From Pseudomonas sp. 102515 (lineage in GTDB: Bacteria > Pseudomonadota > Gammaproteobacteria > Pseudomonadales > Pseudomonadaceae), in NCBI RefSeq assembly GCF_031085165.1, contig NZ_JAVHTY010000001.1:372001-436000 (forward strand): a DNA stretch of 64,000 nt, in the 5' to 3' direction. Made by a program: the position numbers and the translations under genes. Below the pieces are notes generated by a model, which did no database searches, was not told where the DNA came from, and worked only from the letters and a program-made list of their open reading frames with translations. Of the stretch, positions 8,683 through 17,823 are shown piece after piece. Each line of letters opens with the position of its first letter. Position 1 is the stretch's first letter.

Positions 8683-9291
8683 TCAGGCGGCGGTTGGAAT
8701 CCCGCTGTGGAATCTCAGCTCGCGATCACCGGAGGTGATCAATTCCACCTCCAGGGCGCGGACCTCGGCGATCTTGGCGTCGACGTCCTCCCGCTCGCCA
8801 TAGAGATAGGCGAGCTTGAGATAGTCCTGGAAATGCCGGGCCTCGGAGGCCAGCAGGCCGCTGTAGAACTTGCCCAGCTCCGCGTCCAGGTGGGGCGCCA
8901 CCGCACCGAAGCGCTCGCAGGAGCGGCATTCGATGAAGGCACCGATCACCAGGCTGTCGGTCAGCTTCAGCGGCTCATGGTTGCGGCAGAGCTTGCGCAG
9001 GGCGCCGGCATAGCGCGCCGAACTGACGTTGCGGTGCTCGATGCCGCGGCGCTTCATGATCTGCAGCACCTGCTCGAAATGGCGCAGCTCTTCGCGGGCG
9101 ATGCGCGACATCTTCCAGGACAGCTCGGCGCGATTGGAATAGGTGAACAGATAGTGGAAGGCGGCGCCGGCGGCCTTCTTCTCGTTGTTGGCGTGGTCCT
9201 GCAGCAGCGTCGGCAGGTCCTGCAGCGCGGCCTCGACCCAGGCATCCGGCGTGTGGCAACCGAGGAATTCGTTCATCTCGGGCAAGGACAT
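8683..9291 (-). CDS. miaE: tRNA-(ms2io6A37) hydroxylase MiaE
   Basis: MiaE is a non-haem diiron monooxygenase that hydroxylates the isopentenyl side chain of ms2i6A37 in tRNAs reading U-initial codons. The 202-residue protein is a ferritin-like four-helix bundle. Iron ligands are visible as NNEKKAAGAAFHY, REELRHFEQVLQ (E-x-x-H), GAFIECRSCERF and the SEARHFQDY (E-x-x-H) motif. The start MSLPEMNEFLGCHTPDAWVE at 9291 is chosen over a longer open frame because the family begins there and a TATAAT box lies just upstream at 9319-9324. Confidence 0.93.
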   Translation of the reverse strand: MSLPEMNEFLGCHTPDAWVEAALQDLPTLLQDHANNEKKAAGAAFHYLFTYSNRAELSWKMSRIAREELRHFEQVLQIMKRRGIEHRNVSSARYAGALRKLCRNHEPLKLTDSLVIGAFIECRSCERFGAVAPHLDAELGKFYSGLLASEARHFQDYLKLAYLYGEREDVDAKIAEVRALEVELITSGDRELRFHSGIPTAA

Positions 9292-9318
9292 CAGCGTGCT
9301 CCCGTGCAAAAGCCGCGC

Positions 9319-9324
9319 ATTATA
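9319..9324 (-). promoter_or_regulatory. candidate -10 box of miaE
   Basis: A perfect TATAAT on the minus strand, 28 bases before the miaE ATG. No good -35 hexamer lies 16-18 bases further upstream, where the terminator-like hairpin sits instead, so this is only a candidate. Confidence 0.4.
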
Positions 9325-9330
9325 GAGAAA

Positions 9331-9358
9331 GGCAGGCGCCTGGGCAGCGCCGCCTGCC
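9331..9358 (-). terminator. terminator-like hairpin after the DUF1289 gene
   Basis: On the minus strand GGCAGGCG pairs with CGCCTGCC across a 12-base loop and is followed by TTTCTC. It lies about ten bases after the DUF1289 stop and just upstream of the miaE promoter candidate, so it would separate the two genes. Confidence 0.5.
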
Positions 9359-9367
9359 TGCTGGCGT

Positions 9368-9844
9368 TCAGACGCGGGTGTCGATGCCTTCGAGCAGGAA
9401 GCGCGGCGCGATGTAGCGGTCGTAGTGGGCTTCGGAAAGCAGGAAGAATTCCCGGTCGATGGCGTCGCGCAACTCGGCCAAGGGTCGATCGCGAAACTCC
9501 GGCAAGAGGCGTACGCCATAGGCATCCAGTTGCTGGATGTGGCGTGCGCCCCGCGCCAGCAACTGATAGGCCCAGCAATACTCCGACTGATCGGGCCGGA
9601 AGCGGATGCTGCGTTGCTGCAGTTGCTGGCGCAACAGCCCCGGATCGAAGACATCGACCTTGGCCGACACCACCTGCACCAGCAGCAGCTCCAGACGCGC
9701 CCAGACGGCGCGCCGCTCCTCTTCGCCGTAGAGATTCCAGTTCACCACCTCGTGGTGGAATCTCTTGCAGCCACGACAGACGTGATCGCCGAACATCGTC
9801 GAGCACAGGCCGACACAGGGCGTCTTGATGACAGGAGCGGGCAT
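9368..9844 (-). CDS. DUF1289 domain protein
   Basis: A 158-residue protein. The N-terminus carries the DUF1289 signature: TPCVGLCSTMFGDHVCRGC then KRFHHEVVNW. The four cysteines suggest a metal or Fe-S site, but the family has no established reaction. The rest is helical, charged and without a recognised domain. The chosen start at 9844 (MPAPVIKTPCVGLC) places the Cys motif at the N-terminus as in relatives; the frame is open to 9970 but that extension overlaps the end of the permease gene. It is co-oriented with miaE. Confidence 0.8.
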   Translation of the reverse strand: MPAPVIKTPCVGLCSTMFGDHVCRGCKRFHHEVVNWNLYGEEERRAVWARLELLLVQVVSAKVDVFDPGLLRQQLQQRSIRFRPDQSEYCWAYQLLARGARHIQQLDAYGVRLLPEFRDRPLAELRDAIDREFFLLSEAHYDRYIAPRFLLEGIDTRV

Positions 9845-9953
9845 GGGCGGCAAGCCTTGGAGCAAAACACCTAGTCTAGCCGGAAACGTCAACGACCGGC
9901 GCGGGTGGCCCGCGCCAGTCGTACAGAATCCCATCCTGATCACAGGACGCGGA

Positions 9954-11399
9954 TCACACCGCGGCGACACCTCGGCTCGCCACCGGACTGGCGCTGCGGC
10001 GGCTCAGGCCGTAGAAGAACAGCCCACCCAGGAAGCAGCCGGTGAACCAGGCGAAGTTGGCGATCGGCTTGAACCAGGGCACGAAGGTGAAGCACAGCCC
10101 GATCAGCGCCGCCGCGACCAGCGCCTGGACCGCTACCCAGTTGACGCCGCCGCTGTACCAGTAGGCGCCACTCGGGCTGTCGTCGAACAGCGCATCGACC
10201 TCGATGCGGCCCTTGCGCAGCAGGTAGTAGTCCACCAGCAGGATGCCGAACAGCGGGCCGATGCAGGCGGCCAGGACGTCCAGGGTGTAGTGGATCACCT
10301 CGGGGTTGTTGAACAGGTTCCAGGGGGTGAGAAAGATCGAGGCCACCGCGGCGATCATGCCGCCCGCGCGCCAGCTGATCTTGCTGGGCGCCACGTTGGC
10401 GAAGTCGAAGGCCGGCGAGACGAAGTTGGCGACGATGTTGATGCCGATGGTGGCGGTCACGAAGGTGAAGGCGCCGAGCAGCACCGCGGTGGTGTTGTCG
10501 ATGCGGGCCACGGTGGCGATGGGATCGTGGATCATCTCGCCGAACACCGGGAGGGTGCCGGACACGATCACCACGGTGACCAGGGAGAACGCCAGGAAGT
10601 TGATCGGCAGGCCCCAGAAATTCCCGCGACGCACATCCTGCATGGAGCGGCAGTAGCGGCTGAAGTCACCGAAATTGAGCGTGGGCCCGGAGAAATAGGA
10701 CACCACCAGGGCGATGGCGACGATCACCTGGCCGAAGGCGGCCCAACCGGTCAGCTGCTTTTCCGCCAGGGTGAAGCTGATGTTGCTCCAGCCGGCGCGC
10801 CAGACGATCCAGGCGGCGAGCAGGAACATCACCGCATAGACGGCGGGACCGGCCCAGTCGATGAAGCGACGGATGGACTCCATGCCCGCCCAGAAGACGC
10901 AGGCCTGCAGGAACCAGAGGGTGAGAAAGCCGCCCCAGCCCAGATAGGACAGGCCCAGGAAGCTGCTGTCGCCATAGATTGCCAGCGCGGGAAAGAAGCG
11001 CAGCACCACGATGACCAGGGCGCTGGAGGCCAGATAGGTCTGGATGCCGTACCAGGCCACCGCGATCAGGCCGCGGATCACCGCCGGGATGTTCGCGCCG
11101 AAGACGCCGAAGGCCAGGCGACAGATCACCGGATAGGGTACGCCAGCCTGCTGGCTGGGCCGGGCGACCAGATTGGCGATCACCTGAACGATGCAGATTC
11201 CCACCAGCAGGGCGATCAGCACCTGCCAGCTGGCCAGGCCCAGGGCGAACAGGCTGGCGGCGAAGACATAGCCGCCGACACTGTGCACGTCGCTCATCCA
11301 GAAGGCGAAGATGTTGTACCAATTCCATTTCTGCTCGACCGGGCCGAGGTCATCGTTGTACAGACGTGGGCTGTAGCCCGGGGGAATCTGCTGGTTCAT
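9954..11399 (-). CDS. NCS1 family nucleobase/hydantoin/allantoin permease
   Basis: A 481-residue membrane protein with about twelve hydrophobic segments. NCS1 (Mhp1/PucI-type) features are the N-terminal amphipathic stretch YNDDLGPVEQKWNWYNIFAFW, then WMSDVHSVGGYVFAASLFALG, and NFGDFSRYCRSMQDVRRGNFWG. Mhp1-like proteins import hydantoins, allantoin, uracil or cytosine with Na+ or H+. The divergent GntR gene and the downstream hydantoin racemase-like gene favour a hydantoin or allantoin substrate, an inference from context. A TTGTATACAA operator candidate lies 51 bp upstream of its start. Confidence 0.9.
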   Translation of the reverse strand: MNQQIPPGYSPRLYNDDLGPVEQKWNWYNIFAFWMSDVHSVGGYVFAASLFALGLASWQVLIALLVGICIVQVIANLVARPSQQAGVPYPVICRLAFGVFGANIPAVIRGLIAVAWYGIQTYLASSALVIVVLRFFPALAIYGDSSFLGLSYLGWGGFLTLWFLQACVFWAGMESIRRFIDWAGPAVYAVMFLLAAWIVWRAGWSNISFTLAEKQLTGWAAFGQVIVAIALVVSYFSGPTLNFGDFSRYCRSMQDVRRGNFWGLPINFLAFSLVTVVIVSGTLPVFGEMIHDPIATVARIDNTTAVLLGAFTFVTATIGINIVANFVSPAFDFANVAPSKISWRAGGMIAAVASIFLTPWNLFNNPEVIHYTLDVLAACIGPLFGILLVDYYLLRKGRIEVDALFDDSPSGAYWYSGGVNWVAVQALVAAALIGLCFTFVPWFKPIANFAWFTGCFLGGLFFYGLSRRSASPVASRGVAAV

Positions 11400-11450
11400 G
11401 GATCGCCTCCTCCGTGGTGGCGGGCACCTGCATACGGCGCTCGCCTTTTT

Positions 11451-11460
11451 TTGTATACAA
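11451..11460. promoter_or_regulatory. palindromic operator candidate, permease side
   Basis: TTGTATACAA is a perfect 10-bp palindrome of the TGTATACA type bound by many FCD-class GntR proteins. An identical copy lies 211 bp away on the regulator side (11662-11671). The pair frames the divergent promoter region. Confidence 0.65.
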
Positions 11461-11661
11461 TCCGACTAGGCAGAGTCCGTGCCAGGTGCCCCAAGATGGC
11501 CTTAACTCGCTGGCTTCACAGGGAATTTCCTGAATGGGAGGCGCTAATCCCAGGACCGGGGCGTTACCGGGCGCGCACCCCACTGGGGCGTCAGGTGGCA
11601 GCAAGGCGCTACCTTGGCGCACAGCGCCCGCCACATTCGCGCATCGTCAGCGCCCCAGACT

Positions 11662-11671
11662 TTGTATACAA
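11662..11671. promoter_or_regulatory. palindromic operator candidate, regulator side
   Basis: A second perfect TTGTATACAA, 26 bp before the GntR start codon. Its position would allow autorepression. The roughly 200 bp between the two sites contains no ORF or RNA I can support. Confidence 0.65.
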
Positions 11672-11697
11672 TTCAGGCAAATCGCCGGAGTCAGCCC

Positions 11698-12402
11698 ATG
11701 AGTGCAGTACCCGCGTCACTCGCCGTTGCCGCCTCCCCGCGGGACGAGCGGATCTACCAGGACATCCTCGAGGCCATCGTCGAGCATCGCCTGGCGCCGG
11801 GCACCCGGCTGCCGGAAGACACCCTGGCGGAAACCTTCGGCATCAGCCGCACCGGCATCCGCAAGGTGCTGCAGCGACTGGCGCTGGAACGGCTGGTGAC
11901 CCTGCGCGCCAATCGCGGCGCCCAGGTCGCCCAACCCAGCGCCAAGGAAGCCCAGGACATCCTCGCCGCGCGCCAGCTGATCGAACCGGCGCTGATGCCG
12001 CTGGTGGCCGCGCGTGTCGACGGCGCCCAGCTGGCGTCCCTGCGCCAGCTCTGCCTGGAAGAGCACGAGGCCCAGCATGGCGGGCGCCACAGCCTGGCGA
12101 TCCAGCTGTCCGCGCGCTTTCACGTCGAACTGGCCGCGCTGGCCGACAACCAGGTACTGACCGAACAGGTCGCCCAGTTGGCCAGCCGCTCCTCGCTGCT
12201 GATCGCCATCTATGGCTCGCGGCACAGCCTGGGCTGCGATTGCGGCCAGCACGAAGACCTGCTGGACCTGCTCGCCCGGGGCGCGGGTGCGGCCGCCAGC
12301 GACTGGATGGCGCGCCACCTGCGCCTGATCCGCGAGTCCCTCCGGATCGACCGGCCCGCGGCCGCCGAGCCCGATTTCCGCAGCATCTTCAAACGCAGTT
12401 GA
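11698..12402 (+). CDS. GntR-family (FCD subfamily) transcriptional regulator
   Basis: A 234-residue regulator. The N-terminal winged helix-turn-helix reads [20 protein letters not shown], then [20 protein letters not shown]. The C-terminal all-helical FCD effector domain (from about residue 90) carries the metal-ligand style residues of the family: [11 protein letters not shown] and the His in [14 protein letters not shown] lies seven bases before the ATG at 11698. It faces the NCS1 permease and is followed after seven bases by the racemase gene, so permease, regulator and enzyme form one regulatory unit. The ligand is presumably a hydantoin or allantoin derivative (inference). Confidence 0.9.
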   Translation: MSAVPASLAVAASPRDERIYQDILEAIVEHRLAPGTRLPEDTLAETFGISRTGIRKVLQRLALERLVTLRANRGAQVAQPSAKEAQDILAARQLIEPALMPLVAARVDGAQLASLRQLCLEEHEAQHGGRHSLAIQLSARFHVELAALADNQVLTEQVAQLASRSSLLIAIYGSRHSLGCDCGQHEDLLDLLARGAGAAASDWMARHLRLIRESLRIDRPAAAEPDFRSIFKRS

Positions 12403-12409
12403 GGCCCCC

Positions 12410-13141
12410 ATGCAGATCCAGGTCATCAATCCCAATACCAGCGCCAGCATGACCGCCAAGATCGGTCGCGCGGCCCAGGCCATCGCCCGTCCGGGCACCA
12501 CCATCCTCGCCAGCAATCCCGAAGCCGGCCCCGTGTCCATCGAGAGTCACTACGACGAGGCGGTGGCCGCGGTCGGCGTGATCGAGGAGATGCGCAAGGG
12601 CGTCGAGGCCGGCTGCGCGGCCCATGTCATCGCCTGCTTCGGCGATCCGGGCCTGCTCGCGGCGCGGGAAATGGCCAGGGGGCCGGTGCTGGGCATCGCC
12701 GAGGCCGGCTTCCATCTGGCCAGTCTGCTGGCCACCCGTTTCGCCGTGGTGACCACCCTCACCCGCACCCGCATCATCGCCGAGCACCTGCTCCAGCGGT
12801 ACGGCTTCGCCGAACTGTGCACCTCGGTGCGCTGTATCGACCTGCCGGTGCTGGCCCTGGAAGCCGCCGACGACAGCCTGGTCGAGCTGATCGCCGCCGA
12901 GGGTCGTCGCGCCCGTGACGAGGAAGGCGCCGGCGCCATCGTGCTCGGCTGTGGCGGCATGGCCGATCTGCGCGAGGCCCTGAGCGAGGCCATCGGCATC
13001 CCCGTGATCGAAGGCGTCAGCGCCGCGGTCAAGCTGGCCGAGTCACTGGTCGACCTGGGACTGGGCACCAGCAAGCACGGCGACCTGGCCTACCCCATCG
13101 CCAAGCCCTTCAGCGGACGCTTCGCCCATCTGGGCCGTTAG
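12410..13141 (+). CDS. hydantoin racemase-like Asp/Glu racemase family enzyme
   Basis: A 243-residue cofactor-independent racemase of the Asp/Glu/hydantoin racemase superfamily. It starts MQIQVINPNTSASMT, the hydantoin racemase signature. The two catalytic cysteines are Cys76 (VIACFGDPG) and Cys181 (VLGCGGM), the same numbering as the essential pair in characterised rhizobial hydantoin racemase. The enzyme would interconvert D- and L-5-monosubstituted hydantoins, or allantoin enantiomers, by proton abstraction. No hydantoinase, carbamoylase or allantoinase is in the window, so the rest of the pathway must be elsewhere. It follows the GntR gene after 7 bp, probably in one transcript. Confidence 0.88.
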   Translation: MQIQVINPNTSASMTAKIGRAAQAIARPGTTILASNPEAGPVSIESHYDEAVAAVGVIEEMRKGVEAGCAAHVIACFGDPGLLAAREMARGPVLGIAEAGFHLASLLATRFAVVTTLTRTRIIAEHLLQRYGFAELCTSVRCIDLPVLALEAADDSLVELIAAEGRRARDEEGAGAIVLGCGGMADLREALSEAIGIPVIEGVSAAVKLAESLVDLGLGTSKHGDLAYPIAKPFSGRFAHLGR

Positions 13142-13492
13142 CCTGCGGCCAGGGCCAACGACCGGTAGCAGAGATGCGACAACGCAGCGCTTAACTTCGC
13201 CCGAGGCTTGGCGTAGAATTAGGCAGCCTTATAGGCGCAATGTCCGATACGAAGCTGTTTTCAAAGCGTCACGAGCGAAGTATCCGGTGATCCGGCAGCG
13301 GCGGCCTCATCAACCGCCCTGCTGCCGATCAGCTCCTCAGCAGCCGGCGTAAAACTTTGAAAACAGCTTCCGGCGGAATGCGTCCGGCGCGACGGCGGTC
13401 CTGCCCGCAGCCTCCCCCGTCATACCCTGCCGGATACATTCCGGGGCGCCAGCCCCCGGACGCAATATTGGACCACTGATGAGGGTCAACCT
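13142..13492. other. 351-bp acnB upstream region
   Basis: There is no convincing ORF in this gap. It contains the inverted-repeat structure at 13251-13370 and, closest to acnB, the GAGGGT ribosome-binding segment a few bases before the GTG. A promoter must lie here, but I cannot single out a convincing -35/-10 pair. Confidence 0.6.
13251..13370. repeat. 16-bp perfect inverted repeat enclosing a second hairpin, upstream of acnB
   Basis: GAAGCTGTTTTCAAAG (13251-13266) is the exact reverse complement of CTTTGAAAACAGCTTC (13355-13370). Inside, TGATCCGGCAGC (13288-13299) pairs with GCTGCCGATCA (13321-13331) with one bulged C, extended by GGCGG (13300-13304) with CCGCC (13314-13318) around a 9-base loop. 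The 120-nt unit ends 122 bases before acnB. It could be a structured leader RNA or a small palindromic mobile element. I see no flanking target-site duplication. Confidence 0.8.
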
Positions 13493-16093
13493 GTGCTTGA
13501 AGCCTATCGTAACCACGTAGAAGAGCGTGCCGCCCAGGGCATCGTGCCCCAGCCGCTGAACGCCGAGCAAACGGCCGGTCTGGTCGAACTGCTGAAGAAT
13601 CCCCCGGCCGGCGAAGAAGAATTTCTCGTCGACCTCATTACCAACCGCGTGCCGCCGGGCGTCGACGAAGCCGCCTACGTGAAGGCCGGTTTCCTCTCCG
13701 CGGTCGCCAAGGGCGAAACCCAGTCCCCGCTGATCTCCCGCCAGCGCGCCACCGAGCTGCTGGGCACCATGCAGGGCGGCTACAACATCGCCACCCTGGT
13801 CGAGCTGCTGGACGACGCCGAACTGGGCGCCGTGGCCGCCGATCAGCTCAAGCACACCCTGCTGATGTTCGACGCCTTCCACGACGTGGCCGAGAAGGCC
13901 AAGGGCGGCAACGCCCACGCCAAGGCCGTGATGCAGTCCTGGGCCGAAGGCGAGTGGTACAAGAAGCGTCCGGAAATCGCCGAGAAGTACACCCTGACCG
14001 TGTTCAAGGTCCCTGGCGAAACCAACACCGACGACCTCTCCCCCGCCCCCGATGCCTGGTCGCGTCCGGACATCCCGCTGCACGCCCTGGCCATGCTGAA
14101 GATGGCTCGCGACGGCATCGTGCCCGAGCAGCAAGGCAGCATCGGTCCGCTGAAGCAGATCGAGGAAGTGCGCGCCAAGGGCTTCCCGGTCGCCTACGTC
14201 GGTGACGTGGTCGGTACCGGTTCTTCCCGCAAGTCCGCCACCAACTCGGTGCTGTGGTTCTTCGGCGACGACATCCCCTACGTGCCGAACAAGCGCGCCG
14301 GCGGTTTCTGCTTCGGCTCCAAGATCGCCCCGATCTTCTACAACACCATGGAAGACGCCGGTGCCCTGCCGATCGAATTCGACGTGTCGGCGCTGGAAAT
14401 GGGCGACGTCATCGACGTCTACCCCAAGGCCGGCAAGGTCACCCGCCACGGCAGCGACGAGGTGCTCGCCACCTTCGAACTCAAGACCCCCGTGCTGCTG
14501 GACGAAGTCCGCGCCGGCGGCCGTATCCCTCTGATCGTCGGCCGTGGCCTGACCGAGAAGGCGCGTGCCGAACTGGGCATGGGTCCGACCGACCTGTTCA
14601 ACAAGCCGGACCAGCCGGCCGAGAGCAGCAAGGGCTACACCCTGGCGCAGAAGATGGTCGGCAAGGCCTGCGGCGTCGAGGGCGTGCGCCCCGGCACCTA
14701 CTGCGAGCCGAAGATGACCACCGTCGGTTCCCAGGACACCACCGGCCCGATGACCCGCGACGAACTGAAGGACCTGGCCTGCCTGGGCTTCTCCGCCGAC
14801 CTGGTGATGCAGTCCTTCTGCCACACCGCGGCCTATCCCAAGCCCATCGACGTCAAGACCCACCACACCCTGCCGGATTTCATCCGCACCCGTGGCGGTG
14901 TTTCCCTGCGTCCGGGTGACGGCATCATCCACAGCTGGCTGAACCGCATGCTGCTGCCCGACACCGTCGGCACCGGTGGCGATTCCCACACCCGCTTCCC
15001 GATCGGCATCTCCTTCCCGGCCGGTTCCGGCCTGGTCGCCTTCGCCGCGGCCACCGGCGTCATGCCGCTGGACATGCCGGAGTCGGTACTGGTGCGCTTC
15101 AAGGGCAAGATGCAGCCCGGGATCACCCTGCGTGACCTGGTGCATGCCATTCCCTACTATGCCATCCAGAAGGGCCTGCTCACCGTCGAGAAGAAGGGCA
15201 AGAAGAACATCTTCTCCGGCCGCATCCTCGAGATCGAAGGTCTGGAAGACCTGACCGTCGAGCAGGCGTTCGAGCTGTCCGATGCCTCCGCCGAGCGTTC
15301 CGCCGCCGGTTGCACCATCAAGCTGTCGCCCGAGTCGATCACCGAGTACCTGCAGTCCAACATCACCCTGCTGCGCTGGATGATCGAGGAAGGCTACGGT
15401 GACCCGCGCACCCTGGAGCGCCGTGCGCGCGCCATGGAAGCCTGGATCGCCAACCCGGAACTGCTCTCCGCCGATGCCGACGCCGAATACAGCGAAGTCA
15501 TCGAGATCGACCTGGCCGAGATCAACGAGCCGGTGCTGTGCGCCCCGAACGATCCGGACGACGCCCGCCTGCTGTCCCAGGTGGCCGGCGACAAGATCGA
15601 CGAGGTGTTCATCGGTTCCTGCATGACCAACATCGGTCACTTCCGTGCCGCGGGCAAGCTGCTGGACAAGGTCAAGGGTTCGATCCCGACCCGCCTGTGG
15701 CTGTCGCCGCCGACCAAGATGGACCAGCACCAGCTGACCGAGGAAGGCTACTACGGCATCTACGGCAAGGCCGGCGCGCGCATGGAAATGCCGGGCTGCT
15801 CGCTGTGCATGGGCAACCAGGCCCGGGTGGCCGCCAACGCCACCGTGGTCTCCACCTCCACCCGTAACTTCCCCAACCGCCTGGGCGACGGCGCCAACGT
15901 CTATCTGGCGTCGGCGGAGCTGGCGGCGGTGGCCTCGATCCTGGGCAAGCTGCCCACCGTCGAGGAATACATGGAATACGCGAAGAGCATCGACAGCATG
16001 GCCGCGGACGTCTACCGCTACCTGAGCTTCGACCAGATCGCCGAATTCCGTGAAAGCGCCGAGAAGGCCCGCATCGCCGCCGTCGAAGTCTGA
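13493..16093 (+). CDS. acnB: aconitate hydratase B (TCA cycle)
   Basis: AcnB interconverts citrate and isocitrate, and often 2-methylaconitate intermediates as well. The 866-residue protein has the AcnB layout: an N-terminal HEAT-like domain ([20 protein letters not shown]), then the swivelling domain ([20 protein letters not shown]), then the Fe-S catalytic domain. The [4Fe-4S] ligands are visible as SFCHT, GSCMTN and CSLCMGNQ. AcnB can lose its cluster and bind mRNA under iron limitation. Translation starts at a GTG (13493). A long structured upstream region and a strong terminator at 16112-16139 make it a single-gene unit. Confidence 0.97.
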   Translation: MLEAYRNHVEERAAQGIVPQPLNAEQTAGLVELLKNPPAGEEEFLVDLITNRVPPGVDEAAYVKAGFLSAVAKGETQSPLISRQRATELLGTMQGGYNIATLVELLDDAELGAVAADQLKHTLLMFDAFHDVAEKAKGGNAHAKAVMQSWAEGEWYKKRPEIAEKYTLTVFKVPGETNTDDLSPAPDAWSRPDIPLHALAMLKMARDGIVPEQQGSIGPLKQIEEVRAKGFPVAYVGDVVGTGSSRKSATNSVLWFFGDDIPYVPNKRAGGFCFGSKIAPIFYNTMEDAGALPIEFDVSALEMGDVIDVYPKAGKVTRHGSDEVLATFELKTPVLLDEVRAGGRIPLIVGRGLTEKARAELGMGPTDLFNKPDQPAESSKGYTLAQKMVGKACGVEGVRPGTYCEPKMTTVGSQDTTGPMTRDELKDLACLGFSADLVMQSFCHTAAYPKPIDVKTHHTLPDFIRTRGGVSLRPGDGIIHSWLNRMLLPDTVGTGGDSHTRFPIGISFPAGSGLVAFAAATGVMPLDMPESVLVRFKGKMQPGITLRDLVHAIPYYAIQKGLLTVEKKGKKNIFSGRILEIEGLEDLTVEQAFELSDASAERSAAGCTIKLSPESITEYLQSNITLLRWMIEEGYGDPRTLERRARAMEAWIANPELLSADADAEYSEVIEIDLAEINEPVLCAPNDPDDARLLSQVAGDKIDEVFIGSCMTNIGHFRAAGKLLDKVKGSIPTRLWLSPPTKMDQHQLTEEGYYGIYGKAGARMEMPGCSLCMGNQARVAANATVVSTSTRNFPNRLGDGANVYLASAELAAVASILGKLPTVEEYMEYAKSIDSMAADVYRYLSFDQIAEFRESAEKARIAAVEV

Positions 16094-16111
16094 CGCCAGC
16101 GTTCGGTACTG

Positions 16112-16139
16112 AAAAACCGCCCTTCGGGGCGGTTTTTTT
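16112..16139 (+). terminator. rho-independent terminator of acnB
   Basis: AAAAACCGCCC-TTCG-GGGCGGTTTTTTT: an 11-bp stem with a stable UUCG-type tetraloop and a run of seven T, 18 bases after the acnB stop. Confidence 0.95.
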
Positions 16140-16342
16140 ATGTCCGCTCCCAGTAGTGTGGACAACGCGCAGCTTGTCCACGTGGAAGGCCGGGCGGGAG
16201 GCCATTGGTAGCGGTCCGTGGAAAAGGCTGCGCCGTTTTCCACACTACGCCTCGTTCGCTGGCGTGAGAGGCACGCGCCTTAAGCACCGGTTAACCCAGG
16301 CGCCTTTACCCTCGGCCCTCCATTACCATTGAGGTACCCGCC

Positions 16343-16555
16343 ATGAAAGGTCTTGCTGCCATCACCCTGACCGCCCTGCTGCTCGCCGTCAGCCAGACGA
16401 GTCTAGCAGCGGGTTGCATCAAGGGCGCCGTGGCAGGCGGCGTGGCCGGGCATATCGCCGGACACCATGCCATCGCGGGTGCGGTAGCCGGTTGCGCAAT
16501 CGGCCACCACCTGGCCACCAAGGCCAAGGAAGAACAGCAGCATCCTCACTCCTGA
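16343..16555 (+). CDS. small exported Gly/Ala/His-rich protein, paralogue 1
   Basis: A 70-residue protein with a signal peptide (MKGLAAITLTALLLAVSQTS, cleavage near LAA-GC). The mature part is a short glycine-rich stretch with regular small residues, GAVAGGVAGHIAGHHAIAGA, then VAGCAIGHHLATKAKEEQQ. This spacing resembles a glycine zipper that inserts into or packs against membrane. A close paralogue lies at 17824-18042, on the far side of the xylanase gene. The two cysteines are conserved between the copies. No function is known. Confidence 0.75.
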   Translation: MKGLAAITLTALLLAVSQTSLAAGCIKGAVAGGVAGHIAGHHAIAGAVAGCAIGHHLATKAKEEQQHPHS

Positions 16556-16612
16556 GGATGCTGCGCACGGCCGTATCGCTAATTCCCACGCCCCTTCCGG
16601 AGCATCACGCAG

Positions 16613-17695
16613 ATGCCACGCTCACTCGTCGCAATGCTGTTGTCTCTCGGTCTTTGCAGTGCCACTGCGGCTGCCTGGGCCGCGGAACCGATGGCGCCGA
16701 CCGCTACCCGCTCCCTAGCCGCGGCCTATGAGCCGCGCCTGAAGATAGGCGCCGCCATCGAGCCCGACCAGCTGCAGGGGCCCGATGGCGCCCTGCTGAC
16801 GCAACAGTTCAGCAGTGTCGTGGCGGAGAACGCCATGAAACCCGCGCGCATCCATCCGCAGGAGGACAGCTACGTCTTCGCCCCCGCGGATGCCATCGTC
16901 GCTTTCGCCCAGCGCCATGGACTGGCGATTCGCGGCCATACCCTGCTCTGGGGCAGCCATACGCCGGACTGGTTCTGGCAAGGGGATGGCGGCCAGCCGG
17001 CCTCGCGCGAGCGGGTGCTGCAGCGGCTGCGTCAGCACATTGCCACCGTGGTGGGGCGTTACCGTGGCCGGGTCTATGCCTGGGATGTGGTCAACGAGGC
17101 CATCGATCCCAACCAACCCAGCTGCCTGCGTAACGACCGCTGGCTGCAGGTAGTCGGCCCGGACTATCTCGCCGTGGCCTTTCGCGCCGCCCATGCCGCC
17201 GATCCCCAGGCGCGGCTGTTCATCAACGACTTCAACACCCAGGAACCGGCCAAGCGCGACTGTCTCGCGCGGGTCGTCAAGGGGCTGCTCGCAGAAGGCG
17301 TGCCGGTACAGGGCATCGGCCACCAGACCCATATCAGTATCTACTGGCCATCCCTGGCGGCGATCGATCAGTCGCTCACCACCTTCGCCCGCCTCGGACT
17401 GGAAAACCAGATCACCGAGCTGGACATGAGCCTCTACCAGCATCACGACTACCAGCCGCAGCAGCCACTGGCGCAGCGCCTGAACCTGCAGGCCGAGCGT
17501 TATCGCGACCTCATGGCCCTGGTGCTGGCCCACCCCGAGGTTGCCGCGGTGACCTGGTGGGGCGTGGCCGATGACCACAGTTGGCTGAACCACCAGCCCG
17601 GGGCGCCAGGGGATGACCAGCCGCTGCTGTTCGATCGCCAGCAGCGACCGAAACCGGCCTTCTGGGCGGTGCTGCACCAGGCGCCCCACGGGTAG
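16613..17695 (+). CDS. secreted GH10 endo-beta-1,4-xylanase
   Basis: A 360-residue glycoside hydrolase family 10 enzyme that cuts beta-1,4-xylan internally. The signal peptide is MPRSLVAMLLSLGLCSATAAAW-type, cleaved near residue 24. The catalytic TIM barrel follows with the substrate-binding ENAMKP motif and RGHTLLWGSHTPDWF. The acid/base Glu162 lies in WDVVNEA and the nucleophile Glu269 in ITELDMS. TWWGVADDHSW is the late barrel strand. There is no carbohydrate-binding module. The gene stands alone between two paralogous small-peptide genes, with no other hemicellulose genes nearby. This suggests plant-surface feeding, and possibly acquisition as a single gene. Confidence 0.94.
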   Translation: MPRSLVAMLLSLGLCSATAAAWAAEPMAPTATRSLAAAYEPRLKIGAAIEPDQLQGPDGALLTQQFSSVVAENAMKPARIHPQEDSYVFAPADAIVAFAQRHGLAIRGHTLLWGSHTPDWFWQGDGGQPASRERVLQRLRQHIATVVGRYRGRVYAWDVVNEAIDPNQPSCLRNDRWLQVVGPDYLAVAFRAAHAADPQARLFINDFNTQEPAKRDCLARVVKGLLAEGVPVQGIGHQTHISIYWPSLAAIDQSLTTFARLGLENQITELDMSLYQHHDYQPQQPLAQRLNLQAERYRDLMALVLAHPEVAAVTWWGVADDHSWLNHQPGAPGDDQPLLFDRQQRPKPAFWAVLHQAPHG

Positions 17696-17823
17696 CTTGT
17701 CGTCCGGGCAGGCTCTGGTGCGCGGCTTGTCCACGGAAGATTTGCAGCAAGCGGCGAACCCCCGAAGCCTCGCCAGGTCAATTGTTACAGGACATTACTT
17801 TGCACCCACGAGAGGTCGCCACC

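Noticed and set aside
9825-12452. Open frame of 875 codons on the plus strand through the NCS1 permease region
   Set aside because: It is antisense to the permease and then runs out of frame through the GntR gene, with repetitive composition and no domain.
13337-16243. Open frame of 968 codons on the minus strand opposite acnB
   Set aside because: It is a shadow of acnB: high GC with strong third-position bias opens the antisense frame. The product is low-complexity Gly/Asp/His/Val sequence without a domain, and the plus frame is certain.
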